NCBI RefSeq assembly: GCF_019925205.1
Contig: NC_083565.1
Span: forward strand, 33,322,241 to 33,386,240
DNA: 64,000 nucleotides
Direction of reading: 5' to 3'
Source: Metopolophium dirhodum
Taxonomy: Eukaryota; Arthropoda; Insecta; Hemiptera; Aphididae
This document shows, piece after piece, positions 47,034 through 57,982 of this stretch. The notes below the pieces were generated by a model. That model did no database searches, had not been told where the DNA came from, and worked only from the letters and a program-made list of their open reading frames with translations. Positions within the stretch are counted from its first letter, which is position 1. Every line of letters begins with the position of its first letter. Both the position numbers and the translations under genes were made by a program.

Positions 47034-50000
47034 ATCAAGATCATCTAACCTGCTATATCGAACAGACCATCAGCAAAAAATCAAAGCTACTTCTAGACTC
47101 TGGGAGTGACCTTAATCTAATAAAAATATCTTCTCTCGCGGATCAGACAATCGTGTATGAAGACGTTATATATCACCTGAAGGGCATTAATGACCAGATA
47201 GTACACACACTGGGACAAACACAACTTGAACTATATATCGAGGATAAAATTATAGTTGCAATGTTCCAAGTAATCCATTCTGCATTCCCGATCCCCAATG
47301 ATGTTATCCTTGGACGTCCATTTATGGTGGAAAACAAAATCATTCTGAATTATCAGACTAATGAAGTTATCATTCCTGACGGGGCTGAAATAGTGCTACA
47401 ACCCCGCACTGAAACCCTTGTAGGAATAGAAGCAGGGAATCACGCAGAAGACGAAATCATCATAATCGAATGTCAAGATATCACGAAATCAGTCACTTGC
47501 AGCATCGCCGTAACAAAAGTACAAAACAAAAGGGTGTTAGCCACATTCATCAACCCTACTGAAGAAGCGATTAGGCTAAAGATGCCAAATTTAAAGGAAC
47601 TGGTCCACGAGCAGTTCAGGGAAGCTTTGATCCATTCGGTACAAGTCACGGATCGACAGGAAGAACCTCATGCAAGCAGTAGTCGACTGAAACAACTGGA
47701 AGGAGCACTTAGAACCGATCATCTGAATTCTGAAGAAAAGGAATCATTAGTGGCCATCTGTCAAGACTACTCAGACATATTCTTTTTAGAAGGAGATCGA
47801 GTATCAGCAACTACAGCGGTGACGCACAGGATCAAAACCTCAGAAACGGTTTCACCAATTCACGTGAAGCCCTACCGGTTACCACAAAGGCATAGACAGG
47901 AAATTACGGACCAAATGGAGGCCCTCGAACGGGAAGGTGTGATTACAGCTAGTGAATCACCTTGGAACGCTCCACTCTTAGTAGTCCCGAAGAAACCCGA
48001 CGTCAATGGCCAGGTTAAATACCGTGTCTGTGTGGATTTTCACCGACTGAATGAGGTCACGATAGGAGATGCTTTCCCACTTCCAAATATTGTGAATATT
48101 TTGGACCAACTAGGCAGGTCAAAATATTACAGTACCTTTGATTTAGCCCATGGGTACCACCAAATTTTGATGGATCACTCCGACCGTAGTAAAACGGCGT
48201 TCTCTACAGACCGGGGACATTTCGAATTTGAACGAATGCCATTTGGTTTGAAGGGAGCTCCAGGGACCTTCCAGAGGCTCATGAATAAAGTTTTGATCGG
48301 TATAAATGGAATCAAAGCATTCGTATATCTAGATGATATCATCATCTATGCAAAAGATTTAAATGATCATTCACAGAAAATCACCGAGATTTTTCAGAGA
48401 CTCCCCTAATATAATCTCAAACTTCAACCACTGAAGTGCGAATTTCTCCGAAAAGAAGTTAATTATCTCGGACATCAAATCACTGACGAAGGAGTCAAGC
48501 CAGATTCTCTGAAAATAAGTTGTGTGAAACAATTTCCAATTCCGAGAAATGTGAAAGAGGTCAAGTCTTTTCTAGGACTATCAGGTTACTACAGAAGATT
48601 CATCAGAAACTACGGGCAGATCGCTAAGCCACTGACCTCATTGTTAAAAAAGGACGTTCCTTATAAATGGAGCGATTTATGTCAAGAATCATTTGAAACA
48701 TTGAAGAACCTCCTCACTCAAGCTCCGATTCTACAATACCCAGATTTCCAGAAGCCATTTAATCTAACGTGTGATGCAAGCAACTACGCTATAGGCTGTA
48801 TTCTGTCTCAAGGACCTATTGGAAAGGACTTACCAATAGCCTTCGCATCAAGGACACTAAACAAGGCTGAAATCAACTACAACACTACGGAAAAAGAGCT
48901 AACTAGTATTGTATGGGGAATAAAAGTATTTAGGCCGTACCTTTTTGGACAGCATTTTAACGGACCATCGTGCATTGGTTTGATTATTCAATATTACAGA
49001 CCCGGGATCACGTTTAACTCGATGGCGTTTGAAGCTTGAAGAGTACCAGTATACTATTCATTACAAACCAGGAGTGAATAATACCAATGCAGACGCACTG
49101 AGTCGTATTCAAATAGTAACAACGAGAGCTCAAACCTCGTTGGGACATCATAACCAGTCAGAACCTCCAGAAACTCAAGGAACCTCTTTACAATTAGTAG
49201 ATAACGAACACCTAGACTTAGAATCGAAGGGCGAAGGTGATGTTGGTTATCAAGCATTTCTGAAAGCAGATGAAACTAAGCTGGGTCCTACGAAGAACAT
49301 TGCCGAGAAAACAGGAGATCTGTTTTCCGTAGATGTTGGAATCTCATTAGCTCATTGTGTATCGGCAGATTTTAAATCGAGAAAAGGAATTGCATTCAAA
49401 TTCCGAAACCGATTTGGAAAAGTTAATGAATTCCATCGACAAAAATGCCAAATAACAGAGATTGCAACAATTAATGTGAACAATCATCAGGTGTTTTATA
49501 TAATCACAAAATAATTTTTCTGGCAAAGAACAAGTTATGAAATTCTCTTTCAAAGTCTGCAGAACCTCAAGTCAATCTGTGTCAAGTATAAAGTTACACA
49601 GCTCGCTTGTCCACGTCTAGGTTGCGACCTAGATGGACTGAAGTGGGAAGTCGTACGAAATATATTAAGGTATATCTTCCGTGACTCTCCTGTGTATATT
49701 CAGATATACACCCGCGATGAGTTAACGGCAGATAGCAAACTGCAGATCATCCAGGAATTTCATGAAAATCCTCTTGGTGGACATCAAGGTGTAACGCGTA
49801 CATACAACAAAATTGCACAACAATACCAATGGCAGGGCATGAGAGCACAAATCCGGAAATACATAAAGAAATGTCCTGTATGTCAGATCAACAAAACTCC
49901 AAACCAGACCATCAGGGAACCTATGGTGATAACAACTACTGCTTCGAAACCATTCGAAAAAGTATTCATGGACATCGTAGGGCCTCTCAACAAGTCTTAC

Positions 50001-50771
50001 CACGGGTATTCGTATATATTAACTCTGATCGATGATTTTTCAAAGTTCACTTGGGCGTGTGCCATGAAGGATCATGAAGCAAACACCGTCGCACAGCATT
50101 TTGTTACTCAATTTGTATGTCTGCATGGACAACCAGAATCACTAGTGACGGGCTGTGGAACCGAATTCCTTAGTAAGGTTTTTAAAGAAGTATGCAAACT
50201 CTTGAAGATCTCTCAAACATCAACTACTCCGTATTATCCTCAGAGTAATGGTAGTTTAGAGAGAAGTCATAGAACCCTTGGTGAATATTTGCGGAACTAC
50301 TCTGGAAAAAATCCGTAAAACTGGGATGTATATGTTCCTTATGCCATGTACTGTCATAATTCTTCAGTACACACCTCCACAAGGTTTCAACCACATGAAG
50401 TCGTGTATGGATATCCGTTATCAATACCAAATTTTCTAAGTCGTAAGTCAGAACTTCAGTATAACTATCAAGACTACCAATATGAAATGAAACGTCTTAT
50501 GCAAGAAACGCATCAGATGGTAATAGAGCAACAAATGAAATCAAAACACAAATCGCAGGAGCGATATGATCGTACTGCAGTACCATTGCAAATCAATGTA
50601 GGTGATAAAGTCATAGTGCAAGAAATATCAAGTAAAGGAAAATTAGCACCCAAGTGGTTAGGACCATTCACAGTGGTGGAAACTAATACAGACTCTCTGA
50701 ATGTGACCATATTAAAAAAAAATAAACATGTAAAATTGCACAAAAATCTATTGAAGAAATTTCAAGAATGA
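46970..50771 (+). pseudogene. pol of the Gypsy element: PR, RT, RNase H, macrodomain, integrase
   Basis: Protease motif LLLDSGSDLNLI near 47089. Reverse transcriptase includes VDFHRLNEVT, FDLAHGYHQI, FERMPFGLKGAPGTFQRLM and AFVYLDDIIIYA. TAA at 48407-48409 interrupts the RT in frame. RNase H (LTCDASNYAIGCILSQG) loses its frame near 48957, with a TGA shortly after, and resumes at 49029 (KLEEYQYTIHYKPG, NADALSRI). Next comes the macrodomain (separate entry), then the integrase His-His-Cys-Cys finger (EFH, GGHQGV, CPVC) and its core. In the core the first Asp (DIVGPL) and Glu (GSLERSH) are present, but the central Asp is Gly (VTGCGTEF near 50150). TAA codons at 49512-49514 and 50316-50318. It ends at TGA 50769-50771, overlapping the env ATG. 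Confidence 0.92.
49296..49713 (+). pseudogene. TARG1/OARD1-like macrodomain inside pol
   Basis: About 139 codons between the end of RNase H and the integrase zinc finger, in the same frame as both. Diagnostic stretches: GDLFSVDVGISLAHCVS (ADP-ribose-binding N-terminal loop), KGIAFKFRNRFGKVNE, HQVFYIITK, and later CVKYKVTQLACPRLGCDLDG, WEVVRNIL and VYIQIYT at the C-terminal strand. From memory, human TARG1 (about 152 residues) uses Lys84 in an LITK motif and Asp125 in a GCGLD motif; both have counterparts here, the Lys at 49509-49511 and the Asp at 49632-49634. An in-frame TAA (49512-49514) directly follows the Lys codon, so this copy is broken. Known activity of the family: hydrolysis of ADP-ribose esters on proteins and removal of ADP-ribose from DNA. 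Role in the element is inference. Confidence 0.88.
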
Positions 50772-52537
50772 AATCTAAATTGTGTTTCAGAATCTCACTG
50801 TTATGTTGTGGACTTTCAAACTCTCAGAGCGGACGTTTTCAAGTTACTTCATTCCAGAACTCATCAGGCTTATACTTTGAAGCAATGGGACCTCTTCGCA
50901 TATCTTACACAAATTGGGATTTCATCACTTACGTAAATCTGACAACTTATTACATGAAGTACCAAATACTCCAGAAATTCCATTATCAAACGGGAGACGT
51001 TTGTATTCAACTGAAAAAAAGAGAGGACTCGATCTTAACTAGTGCGTGTACGGATTTCATACAATCCACGTTTCCGTTCATGCAAGAAATTGAATCAAAT
51101 TTCAATTCTGTCATACGAATCCTTGGGTCAAACCACAGAACTTCTGAACATCCAAATCGACAACCCCGCGGGTTGATAAATGCAGTAGGAAGGCTAGCAA
51201 ACATTCTTTTTGGAGTTTGATCTGATCAAGATTCAGAATTCTTTTAGAAAAACATTGAAGATCTAGCACATTCCGAGGATAAACATGTTCATCTATCACA
51301 GGAACAAATACGCATAGTCTCTTCAGTCATGAATAATGTTAATTCTACCATGCATGAACTACTAGCAGATGATCAAAAATTGCAGAAAAATATAAACAAA
51401 ATAGAAGAACAATCCAGGCGTTCTGTGGCAACAATCAATATATTGGAAATACAAAACACCTCCCTGGAGCACACTGCAATATTGACAGTTTTTCTAAACC
51501 AATTCCCTTGGAAAACTCAAAACCTGCAATCCATTGTCAACTCAGCATTAAATGGATTGATGCATACAAATGTCTACCCCCCATCTCAATTGATTCACGA
51601 ACTTAAACAAATACAACTGACATTACCGTCTACACTAGAGCTACCTATAACTGAATCTCATTTATCAATTCCTGAATTATTCAGAACATCCAAGTTAAGC
51701 GTAGTGTACATCCAACAGAATCTCGTATTTGTGACCCGTATACCCTGATTGTCAAACCTTCGGTTTAACCTGTTTCATAATATTCCACTTCCGATACCTA
51801 CAAATAAAGGTAATATAGTAATCATTGAACCACAAGCTCAGTACTTGGCAATAAGCGATACTAATGAATATCATTTTAGTCTAACCGAAAATCAGTATGA
51901 AAAATGTGAAACATTGTTCTCTTTTAAGTTATGTGTAAATCCTGAGGCAATCAGTAAATTTATACACCAGGAAAATTGTGAGGTATCTTTGTACAATTCT
52001 CCGTATCAAACGATAGGAGCGTGTAATTTTAAATATCTAAGCCTAAATACTACATTCTGGCATAAGCTTTATCTGCAAAACGCGTGGTTATATTATTGCA
52101 TTTCGCAGGCAGTGACAGTAACATGCTCACAAAGCTCTAGCAGAATTCTACTAACGGGTACAGGAAAAATTCAAATTTCCGATAATTACGTTATATATAC
52201 AGAAAATCTGATCTTAACACCATCGAGAACCCTATCATCAGAAATTCATAAAGATTTCGTTCTGGAAAATCCAAATCTGCACGCAATGTTAAAAATACCA
52301 GAATTAATTAACAGTCATGTCCCCGAGCAAATAGATACAAATCAATATTTTAAAAATTTTAATCAGTTAGCTGAAGATGCCGAAAAACTGAAAGAATTAT
52401 CTAAAATGTACAACGATACCAAAATATTTGTAAATCCAGACCATAATTTTGTTATAGTTTATATTATTGTCATGTTAATAATAACAGTAAGTCTGTACAT
52501 GTTGATTAAATATAAGTGTAATCTACCCCGACTCTAA
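50768..52537 (+). pseudogene. env-like gene of the Gypsy element
   Basis: One frame runs from ATG 50768 (overlapping the pol stop) to TAA at 52535-52537, about 590 codons, interrupted by TGA (51218-51220), TAG (51245-51247) and TGA (51746-51748). A short hydrophobic N-terminus may be a signal peptide. RQPRG near 51160-51174 is a furin-type cleavage site, followed by a glycine/alanine-rich hydrophobic segment like a fusion peptide. A coiled-coil-like region follows (about 51330-51480), and a C-terminal membrane anchor lies near 52444-52512 with a short cytoplasmic tail. This layout matches the errantivirus Env class related to baculovirus F proteins. In errantiviruses Env is made from a spliced mRNA (known). 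Broken in this copy. Confidence 0.88.
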
Positions 52538-52664
52538 AGACCGGAAGTAGCAGAATGTGTGCAACCCATACACTCCTCTACAAATTCTGAAAGCTTCAGA
52601 GCATCGGAACTCACGGATGAAGTGAAACATGGTGATCATTAGACCCCCATGTTTCATGTAGTCC

Positions 52665-52677
52665 GGGGGGGGGGGGG
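52665..52677 (+). other. Polypurine tract (13 G)
   Basis: A run of 13 G directly upstream of the 3' LTR start TGTGAACC. It is the likely plus-strand primer; pure oligo-G is unusual, and its length could be affected by sequencing. Confidence 0.7.
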
Positions 52678-52678
52678 T

Positions 52679-53017
52679 TGTGAACCCCTGTCTGTATGCT
52701 ATACGCAGTATGATATATAGTAATAGTATAATATAGAATAGTGTGTAAGCATATTAATATGTGAACAGGCAGAGTCACACGGGCTAAAGGAATTCGCTGT
52801 GTGGACAGTTTTAAGCCCGAGCGAGCCCCGCTGTCTGTATAAGAGTTAGTGTAGTACTGTCAGACCATCGAGCAGAACCTCTGTTAATCTTTTAAGTCTA
52901 ATTATTTAAATCTAAGTATTCTGTACAACTGATTATATTAATAAAGTATTAGTGATAACTCATACACCACGTATTTCTTATTAGCGAACAAACTCGGTTT
53001 TGGAGACGTCCATAACA
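52679..53017 (+). repeat. 3' LTR, complete (339 bp)
   Basis: Begins TGTGAACCCC after the polypurine tract and ends CCATAACA, a TG...CA LTR. A TATA-like box TATAAG at 52838-52843 lies 24 bases upstream of an initiator-like TCAG at 52860-52863. AATAAA follows near 52939. It abuts the minisatellite on the right. Confidence 0.9.
52838..52863 (+). promoter_or_regulatory. Candidate LTR core promoter (TATA box and initiator)
   Basis: TATAAG followed 24 nt later by TCAG fits an arthropod TATA-Inr promoter. The predicted start (about 52862) lies 6 nt inside the point where 5' and 3' LTR identity begins. Confidence 0.55.
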
Positions 53018-53025
53018 ATGGTAGT

Positions 53026-53560
53026 AATATGTTTCAGTCAAATTAAAGTTAAGTTACATATAGGTTTAGTCAAGGTATGTTCCATATAAGTAATATCAAA
53101 GCTGAGTTCCAAATAAGTTTTTTAATTAAAGTTAAGTTCCAGAGATGTTTAAGTGAAGTTCCAAATAAGTTTTATTCAAGTTAAGTTCCAGTCAAATCAA
53201 AGTTAAGTTCCATATAAGTAATATTTAAGTTCAGTTCCAGTCAAATTAAAAGTAAGTTCCATATAGGTTTTATTAAAGTTAAGTTCTATATAAGTTTTAT
53301 TAAAGTTAAAATCCAGTCAAATTAAAGTTTTTGCAAGGTCGTCTTAACGCCCATAAATCGACAAACCCCCCTTACATATCTCATTGTTTTGTACCCGATT
53401 TTCACCCATTTGTACCCTCCATAAAAAATTTTACCCCTCTCCCTCTTACGCAAAACCAAATTACCTGCCCGGGTGCTGTAACAACGTCGTACTGGCACAC
53501 AGCGTCTTTATTGGATACGCAGTGCTTGGTGTTTTTCAAACTCATTAAAGTTAAGTTCCA
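53026..53560 (+). repeat. AAGTTAAGTTCC minisatellite and right copy of the ~210-bp direct repeat
   Basis: 53026-53334 holds about ten degenerate units such as AAAGTTAAGTTCCATATAAG. 53350-53560 repeats 39256-39470 almost exactly. Its last unit ends 18-20 bp before the splice acceptor of Kelch copy E exon 8. Confidence 0.8.
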
Positions 53561-53578
53561 TAATATAATACATTTAAG

Positions 53579-54991
53579 GTCGGCGGATATAATATTATCG
53601 ATGATTCATTATCTTATGCAGAAGTTTTTGACAACAATACTCAAGAATGGCGTATGATATCTAGTATGTATACTGCAAGATCCTACTACGGGGTAGGAGT
53701 CCTGAATAATATTTTATATGCAGTAAACTAATATTATTTTTAATTATTTTAAATTTGTCAGAATAACAATTGTGATTGAAATAATACAATTCTTCTGATA
53801 AAAAATCAAGGAATTTAATATCCATAAAATAAAAAATGTCAATAGATTAACATTTTAAATTGATAATAATTAATAACTAATATACTAATATAAAATATAT
53901 TTGGTTATATAACCTCAAAATGCAATGGTTTAATAATTTCAACGGAGACTGATTCATTTTCAATGATCGAGAAGTCTACCTTACAATATAGAAGGTACCA
54001 AAACTCAATTTCATTGTAGTAACAGATTTATTCAAAACTTAATGAAATTAGTAATCTTAGTAGAACTTATAAGTTATTAATATTGTTAATGTTTGAAAAT
54101 GCTTGAAAACTACAATACAAAATGTATTAAAGTAATTCAATTTTATCAAATTTATATTTTAAACACTGAATATATCTTGATTTTTTTATTTTGATTAATT
54201 TGTTTTTTTTTTAATTTTTATTAAACAATAATTTATTTATACTTCTTCAAGATCGATTTTTATTTGCTTATAGTTTTCAAGTTTAAATATAATTTGATAC
54301 GCAAATTAATGATTAAAAAATACATTTTTGTAGTTAAAAATAATAGTATTGTATTTATTAAACTTTTCATAAATATGTACTGTTGTACTTAATTACTTTT
54401 ATTAAAAACTTTAGGCAATAATATTATATTATAGGACTTGTGTTATTCCGCCACAATTTGTATAAATTTAATTTTTGGGTAGGAGGACATAATAAATCAT
54501 CACAGACCTTAAACACTCTTGAATGTTATCATCCCAGTCTTGATAGATGGAGTCCAGTCACAAAAATGTCTGTATGTCGCGATGGTGTTGGAGTAGGTGT
54601 TTTAGACGGTGTACTGTATGCTGTGAGTGGTAAAGATGGATCAAAAACTCTAAGTAGTGTTAAAGCATACAGACCAAGTACGGGAGTTTGGAGCACTATT
54701 TTGGACATGCTTAAGCCTCAAAGGTAACTTTTCGTAGAATTATTTTATGAAAACTTTGTTTTATTCTAAATAATATATTGAATTTAACTTAATTTTCAAT
54801 ATAGAAGTTGCATTAAACGGTTTATTGTATGTCATCTGCGGACTTAACGAAACTTTTTTTGTGCATTCTATTGAATGTTACAGCCCCGAAACCAATTCCT
54901 GGACCATAGTCGCAGTGACAAGGACATTTTTACATACTTCAGCAGGAGTAGCAGCCATTATAATAGGCCTCGAAATTTTAAAAGTCATTAG
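53579..54991 (+). pseudogene. KLHL-type Kelch copy E, exons 8-10 only
   Basis: Exon 8 (53579-53722) is intact with its AG acceptor and GTAAAC donor. Exon 9 starts at 54479 but its acceptor dinucleotide reads GG at 54477-54478; one Kelch glycine is Ser (AVSGKDG). Its end (54723) carries a net 8-bp deletion that changes the phase. Exon 10 (54805-54991) has a 3-bp deletion at its start and a 2-bp insertion near 54962 that removes the normal stop frame. Exons 1-7 (BTB, BACK, first Kelch repeat) are absent; the composite repeat insertion ends within the former intron 7. A 5'-truncated pseudogene. Confidence 0.9.
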
Positions 54992-55275
54992 CATTCATGA
55001 TTTTTCTTTGATACAATATATACATTATTTCGTATTTTGTTATATTGTGTATTAATTGATTTATTTTATTTATCTTATAGTTTTTGAATGTTTTATTAAA
55101 TGGTAAACTATAACGAACATTTTAAAGTTATTTTTTGTACATAGCTACAAATATATAGTTTGTTTAATTTCTATTTTAATTATCCAATGCTAAAAATTAA
55201 ACATTTAAATTAAGGTTTATCATAAGTAATTAATACTGTAACTGATAAAATAATTACACATGCGTGTATTACATC

Positions 55276-56882
55276 CAGTGGTGTATTGGAGGGTATACGC
55301 GGGTATACGTCGTATACCCGGATCCCTATTTTTGGATTTATGCGTATACCTTTAAGAAAATTAGTCTTTTATGGGTATACGCACGTTTCTAATTTATCAT
55401 CAGACAATTTAGTCATATTATCACCAAACAAAAGTAAAAACTTAAAAATAATAATTAAATTTTACCCTACTACGAGTTCTTGCGAAGACGATCGGAAACT
55501 GCCGAGCGTATAATATACAATCAATGTACAGCGGTTCCCAAACTGTGTACCTACTAAGTTTCAAAAATATATTGTAAACCACTGCTTTATCGTGTATACC
55601 TATTACCTACACTGAATCGGTCGCGGTGTGACGTGTATGGTTAATCTAATAGTTAAAAATAGATCCATAGTCAAAAAATCGTGTACGATTATTGATAATA
55701 TAAAACAATAAACATACGTAATTTCAAACTAAATGATAATGACAAATTGGAATAATAATAAAATAATTATTGTTGATTTATTGTGTTATTACTTGTCATC
55801 CAATAACCAAATTATAAAATCGAACTATTAGTTTCTTATTATATTAATTCTATTAATTTTGTAAAATATTTTATATATAAATATATTATAATATTATATG
55901 ATCGATAATGGATAATAATCGTACCGCTACTTCACAAAAAATCACTAATTATTTTTCTGTGCCGTCGACGAAAAAACATAAACCAACACCAACTGATGAT
56001 GAAGTTGCAATAACTAATAATCTGTCAGAAAGTAAAAAAGTAAGTTATTAAATTGTTAATGTAACCTATTATAATTAATTTATTAATTTACATAACTGAC
56101 AAGAATTACATTAAAACTGCCTTTTAAGATTTTTGTTTAAACAGTACCTAATATAAGTTCTTTATTTCTGTGTGTAAAATTAGTTTAAATTTATTAATTG
56201 TTGTTTATTTTATTGGTCAGTGATAGTTTATTCTAACAATGTTACTAATTACTAATAATTAGTAATATTTTAAGTTTATAATATCAAATATGAAACTATT
56301 TAATTATATTTACAGGAAGTTACAGTCAATAATGATGTTGTCTATACATTAGATTCTGCTACTAAAACCATTAATGAAGTTTATGGACAATTGTTAATTC
56401 TTTAAAATGATTTATATAATAATATTTAAATTTTGATATGTTATTAACATAGTTGTTTATTGTTTTATATACATAACATATAAGTATTTTACTGTACAAT
56501 TTTTTTAAAGTTTGATAATAAAAAATTGTATTATTTATGATATATATGAATTGAATCAATTTAAAAAAAAATAATACATTGATACTTGGTACATATTACA
56601 CACAGTGGAGTATCTGAGTATATATGAATTAATTTTATGGTTGGGGGTGAATATAGGGTGAACTGGGGGGCGTATATAGGGGGGTATATACGTCACTGCA
56701 TATACATATACACATGAAGAGTAAGTGTTTGTAATAAAGTAGTACAAGATTATTAAATACTAAGTGTAATGATTTTTCGAGCGGAGCGAGAAAATTTTTA
56801 AGGTAGGTATATCGTATATATAGGTATATTCAACTACTTTTAGGTGCGTATACCCATAAATTTATTTACCAATACACCACTG
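55276..56882 (+). mobile_element. hAT element (1607 bp), internally deleted, perfect 8-bp target duplication
   Basis: Ends CAGTGGTGTATTGG and CCAATACACCACTG are perfect inverted repeats. ATTACATC flanks both sides (55268-55275 and 56883-56890). The interior retains the first exons of a ZMYM1-like hAT transposase and AT-rich sequence; the BED/DDE body is lost. GGGTATACG-type subterminal repeats occur at both ends. Confidence 0.93.
55908..56405 (+). pseudogene. hAT (ZMYM1-like) transposase N-terminal exons
   Basis: Exons 55908-56039 and 56316-56405 join through GTAAGT...TACAG into 73 residues beginning MDNNRTATSQKITNYFSVPS, the kind of start found in ZMYM1-type hAT transposases with a TTF zinc finger. 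The second exon ends at a TAA. No zinc finger or catalytic domain follows before the element ends. A deletion remnant; expression as a short protein is unlikely. Confidence 0.6.
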
Positions 56883-56978
56883 ATTACATCCTCTAAACAT
56901 GTTAAACATATCATTAGACTATGTAATTTCGGCTCAGTTAAGGGAGCTAAGGAAAAAGTGAGGTATCATTAAGGCAGC

Positions 56979-57407
56979 CAGTGTTGAGTCTATCTAGATA
57001 AATATTCTTTTACCTTTTATCCTATCTAGATAAACAGAGATTATTAATTTACACAGTTATCTAAGATAAAAATCACTGTTATCTAGATGAATTTATCCAG
57101 ATAATTTAATTTAATAAACGGCTTTTATTTATTAAAATTTATAGGTAGATAATTTAAGTAGGTAATTTATTAAGTAGGTGATTTTTACTAATAATCATCG
57201 ACATTTTTGATAACATACTATTAAGTTATTTTATATTTCTACGAGCTTACAGAGAGTTCCATAAACCAATATAAAAAAAAATTATCCGATAATTTATCTA
57301 GATAAAAAAAAATTTTTTTTCATCTTTATCTAGATAAATAAATAATTAAGTTATTTTTATCTTTATCTTTATCTAGATAAAATTATATTTATCTCGGCTC
57401 AACACTG
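56979..57407 (+). mobile_element. hAT-type MITE (429 bp) rich in TATCTAGATAAA
   Basis: CAGTGTTGAGTC and GGCTCAACACTG are inverted ends; AAGGCAGC flanks at 56971-56978 and 57408-57415 form a perfect 8-bp target duplication. The interior repeats the palindrome ATCTAGAT many times near both ends. Non-coding. Confidence 0.9.
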
Positions 57408-57982
57408 AAGGCAGCATTCTCTGGCATGATAACTTGCGTTGAAAATGTCGATCCAACGGTAGATACTATATCCGGATATACCTCTTAGCATTTTGGCAAA
57501 AATAAATTATACTTCACGATAGAAAAGAAACTAAATAAAGCTTAAAAGAACATCGGAAAACTTATAGAAATTAAAAATTAGAACAGCAGTCATCGGAAAA
57601 TTATAAATATTAAAAACGAAAGTAAAAACTGATGGATATTATACAAATGTTTTTTGAAAAAAATTAAAACGATAAAAAATATCATTAATAAGAAAGTTAT
57701 AATTATTAGGTAGCATATTCTTTAGCCAGTATATTTATTATTTATGATAATATTCAATTGTAGGAATAACTTGTTTGTGTACGTTTGTTTATATTGTGTT
57801 TGTAGCCATCACACGATACTAAAAATGAATACCAAGTAAGTATAGCTCTCCACCAAGGAGGTCCTTAGGAAGATCGGGCTCGATAGCAAACATAAATTCA
57901 TGGTGCCTAAAATGTTATATTAATTTAGTTTGGGCTCGGAGTGCCCACTCCTATTTATGTCCATAGTACAAATAATATAAAA

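Larger units (their letters stand above)
44093..53017 (+). mobile_element. Gypsy/errantivirus-type LTR retroelement with env-like gene and macrodomain, decayed
   Basis: Order: partial 5' LTR, tRNA-Leu-type primer site, ~1.3-kb leader, gag, pol (protease, RT, RNase H, macrodomain, integrase), env-like gene, polypurine tract, full 3' LTR. Shared LTR sequence differs at 3 substitutions and one indel over ~161 bp. Stops occur in gag (2), pol (4 plus a frameshift) and env (3). Env with a furin-type site and fusion-peptide-like segment is the hallmark of insect errantiviruses (known). The U3 part of the 5' LTR is missing. Confidence 0.93.

Noticed and set aside
49296..49713. Possibility that the macrodomain is a separate host gene nested in the element
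   Set aside because: It lies in the same frame as the RNase H tail and the integrase, with no own promoter, start context or introns, so a pol domain is the simpler reading.
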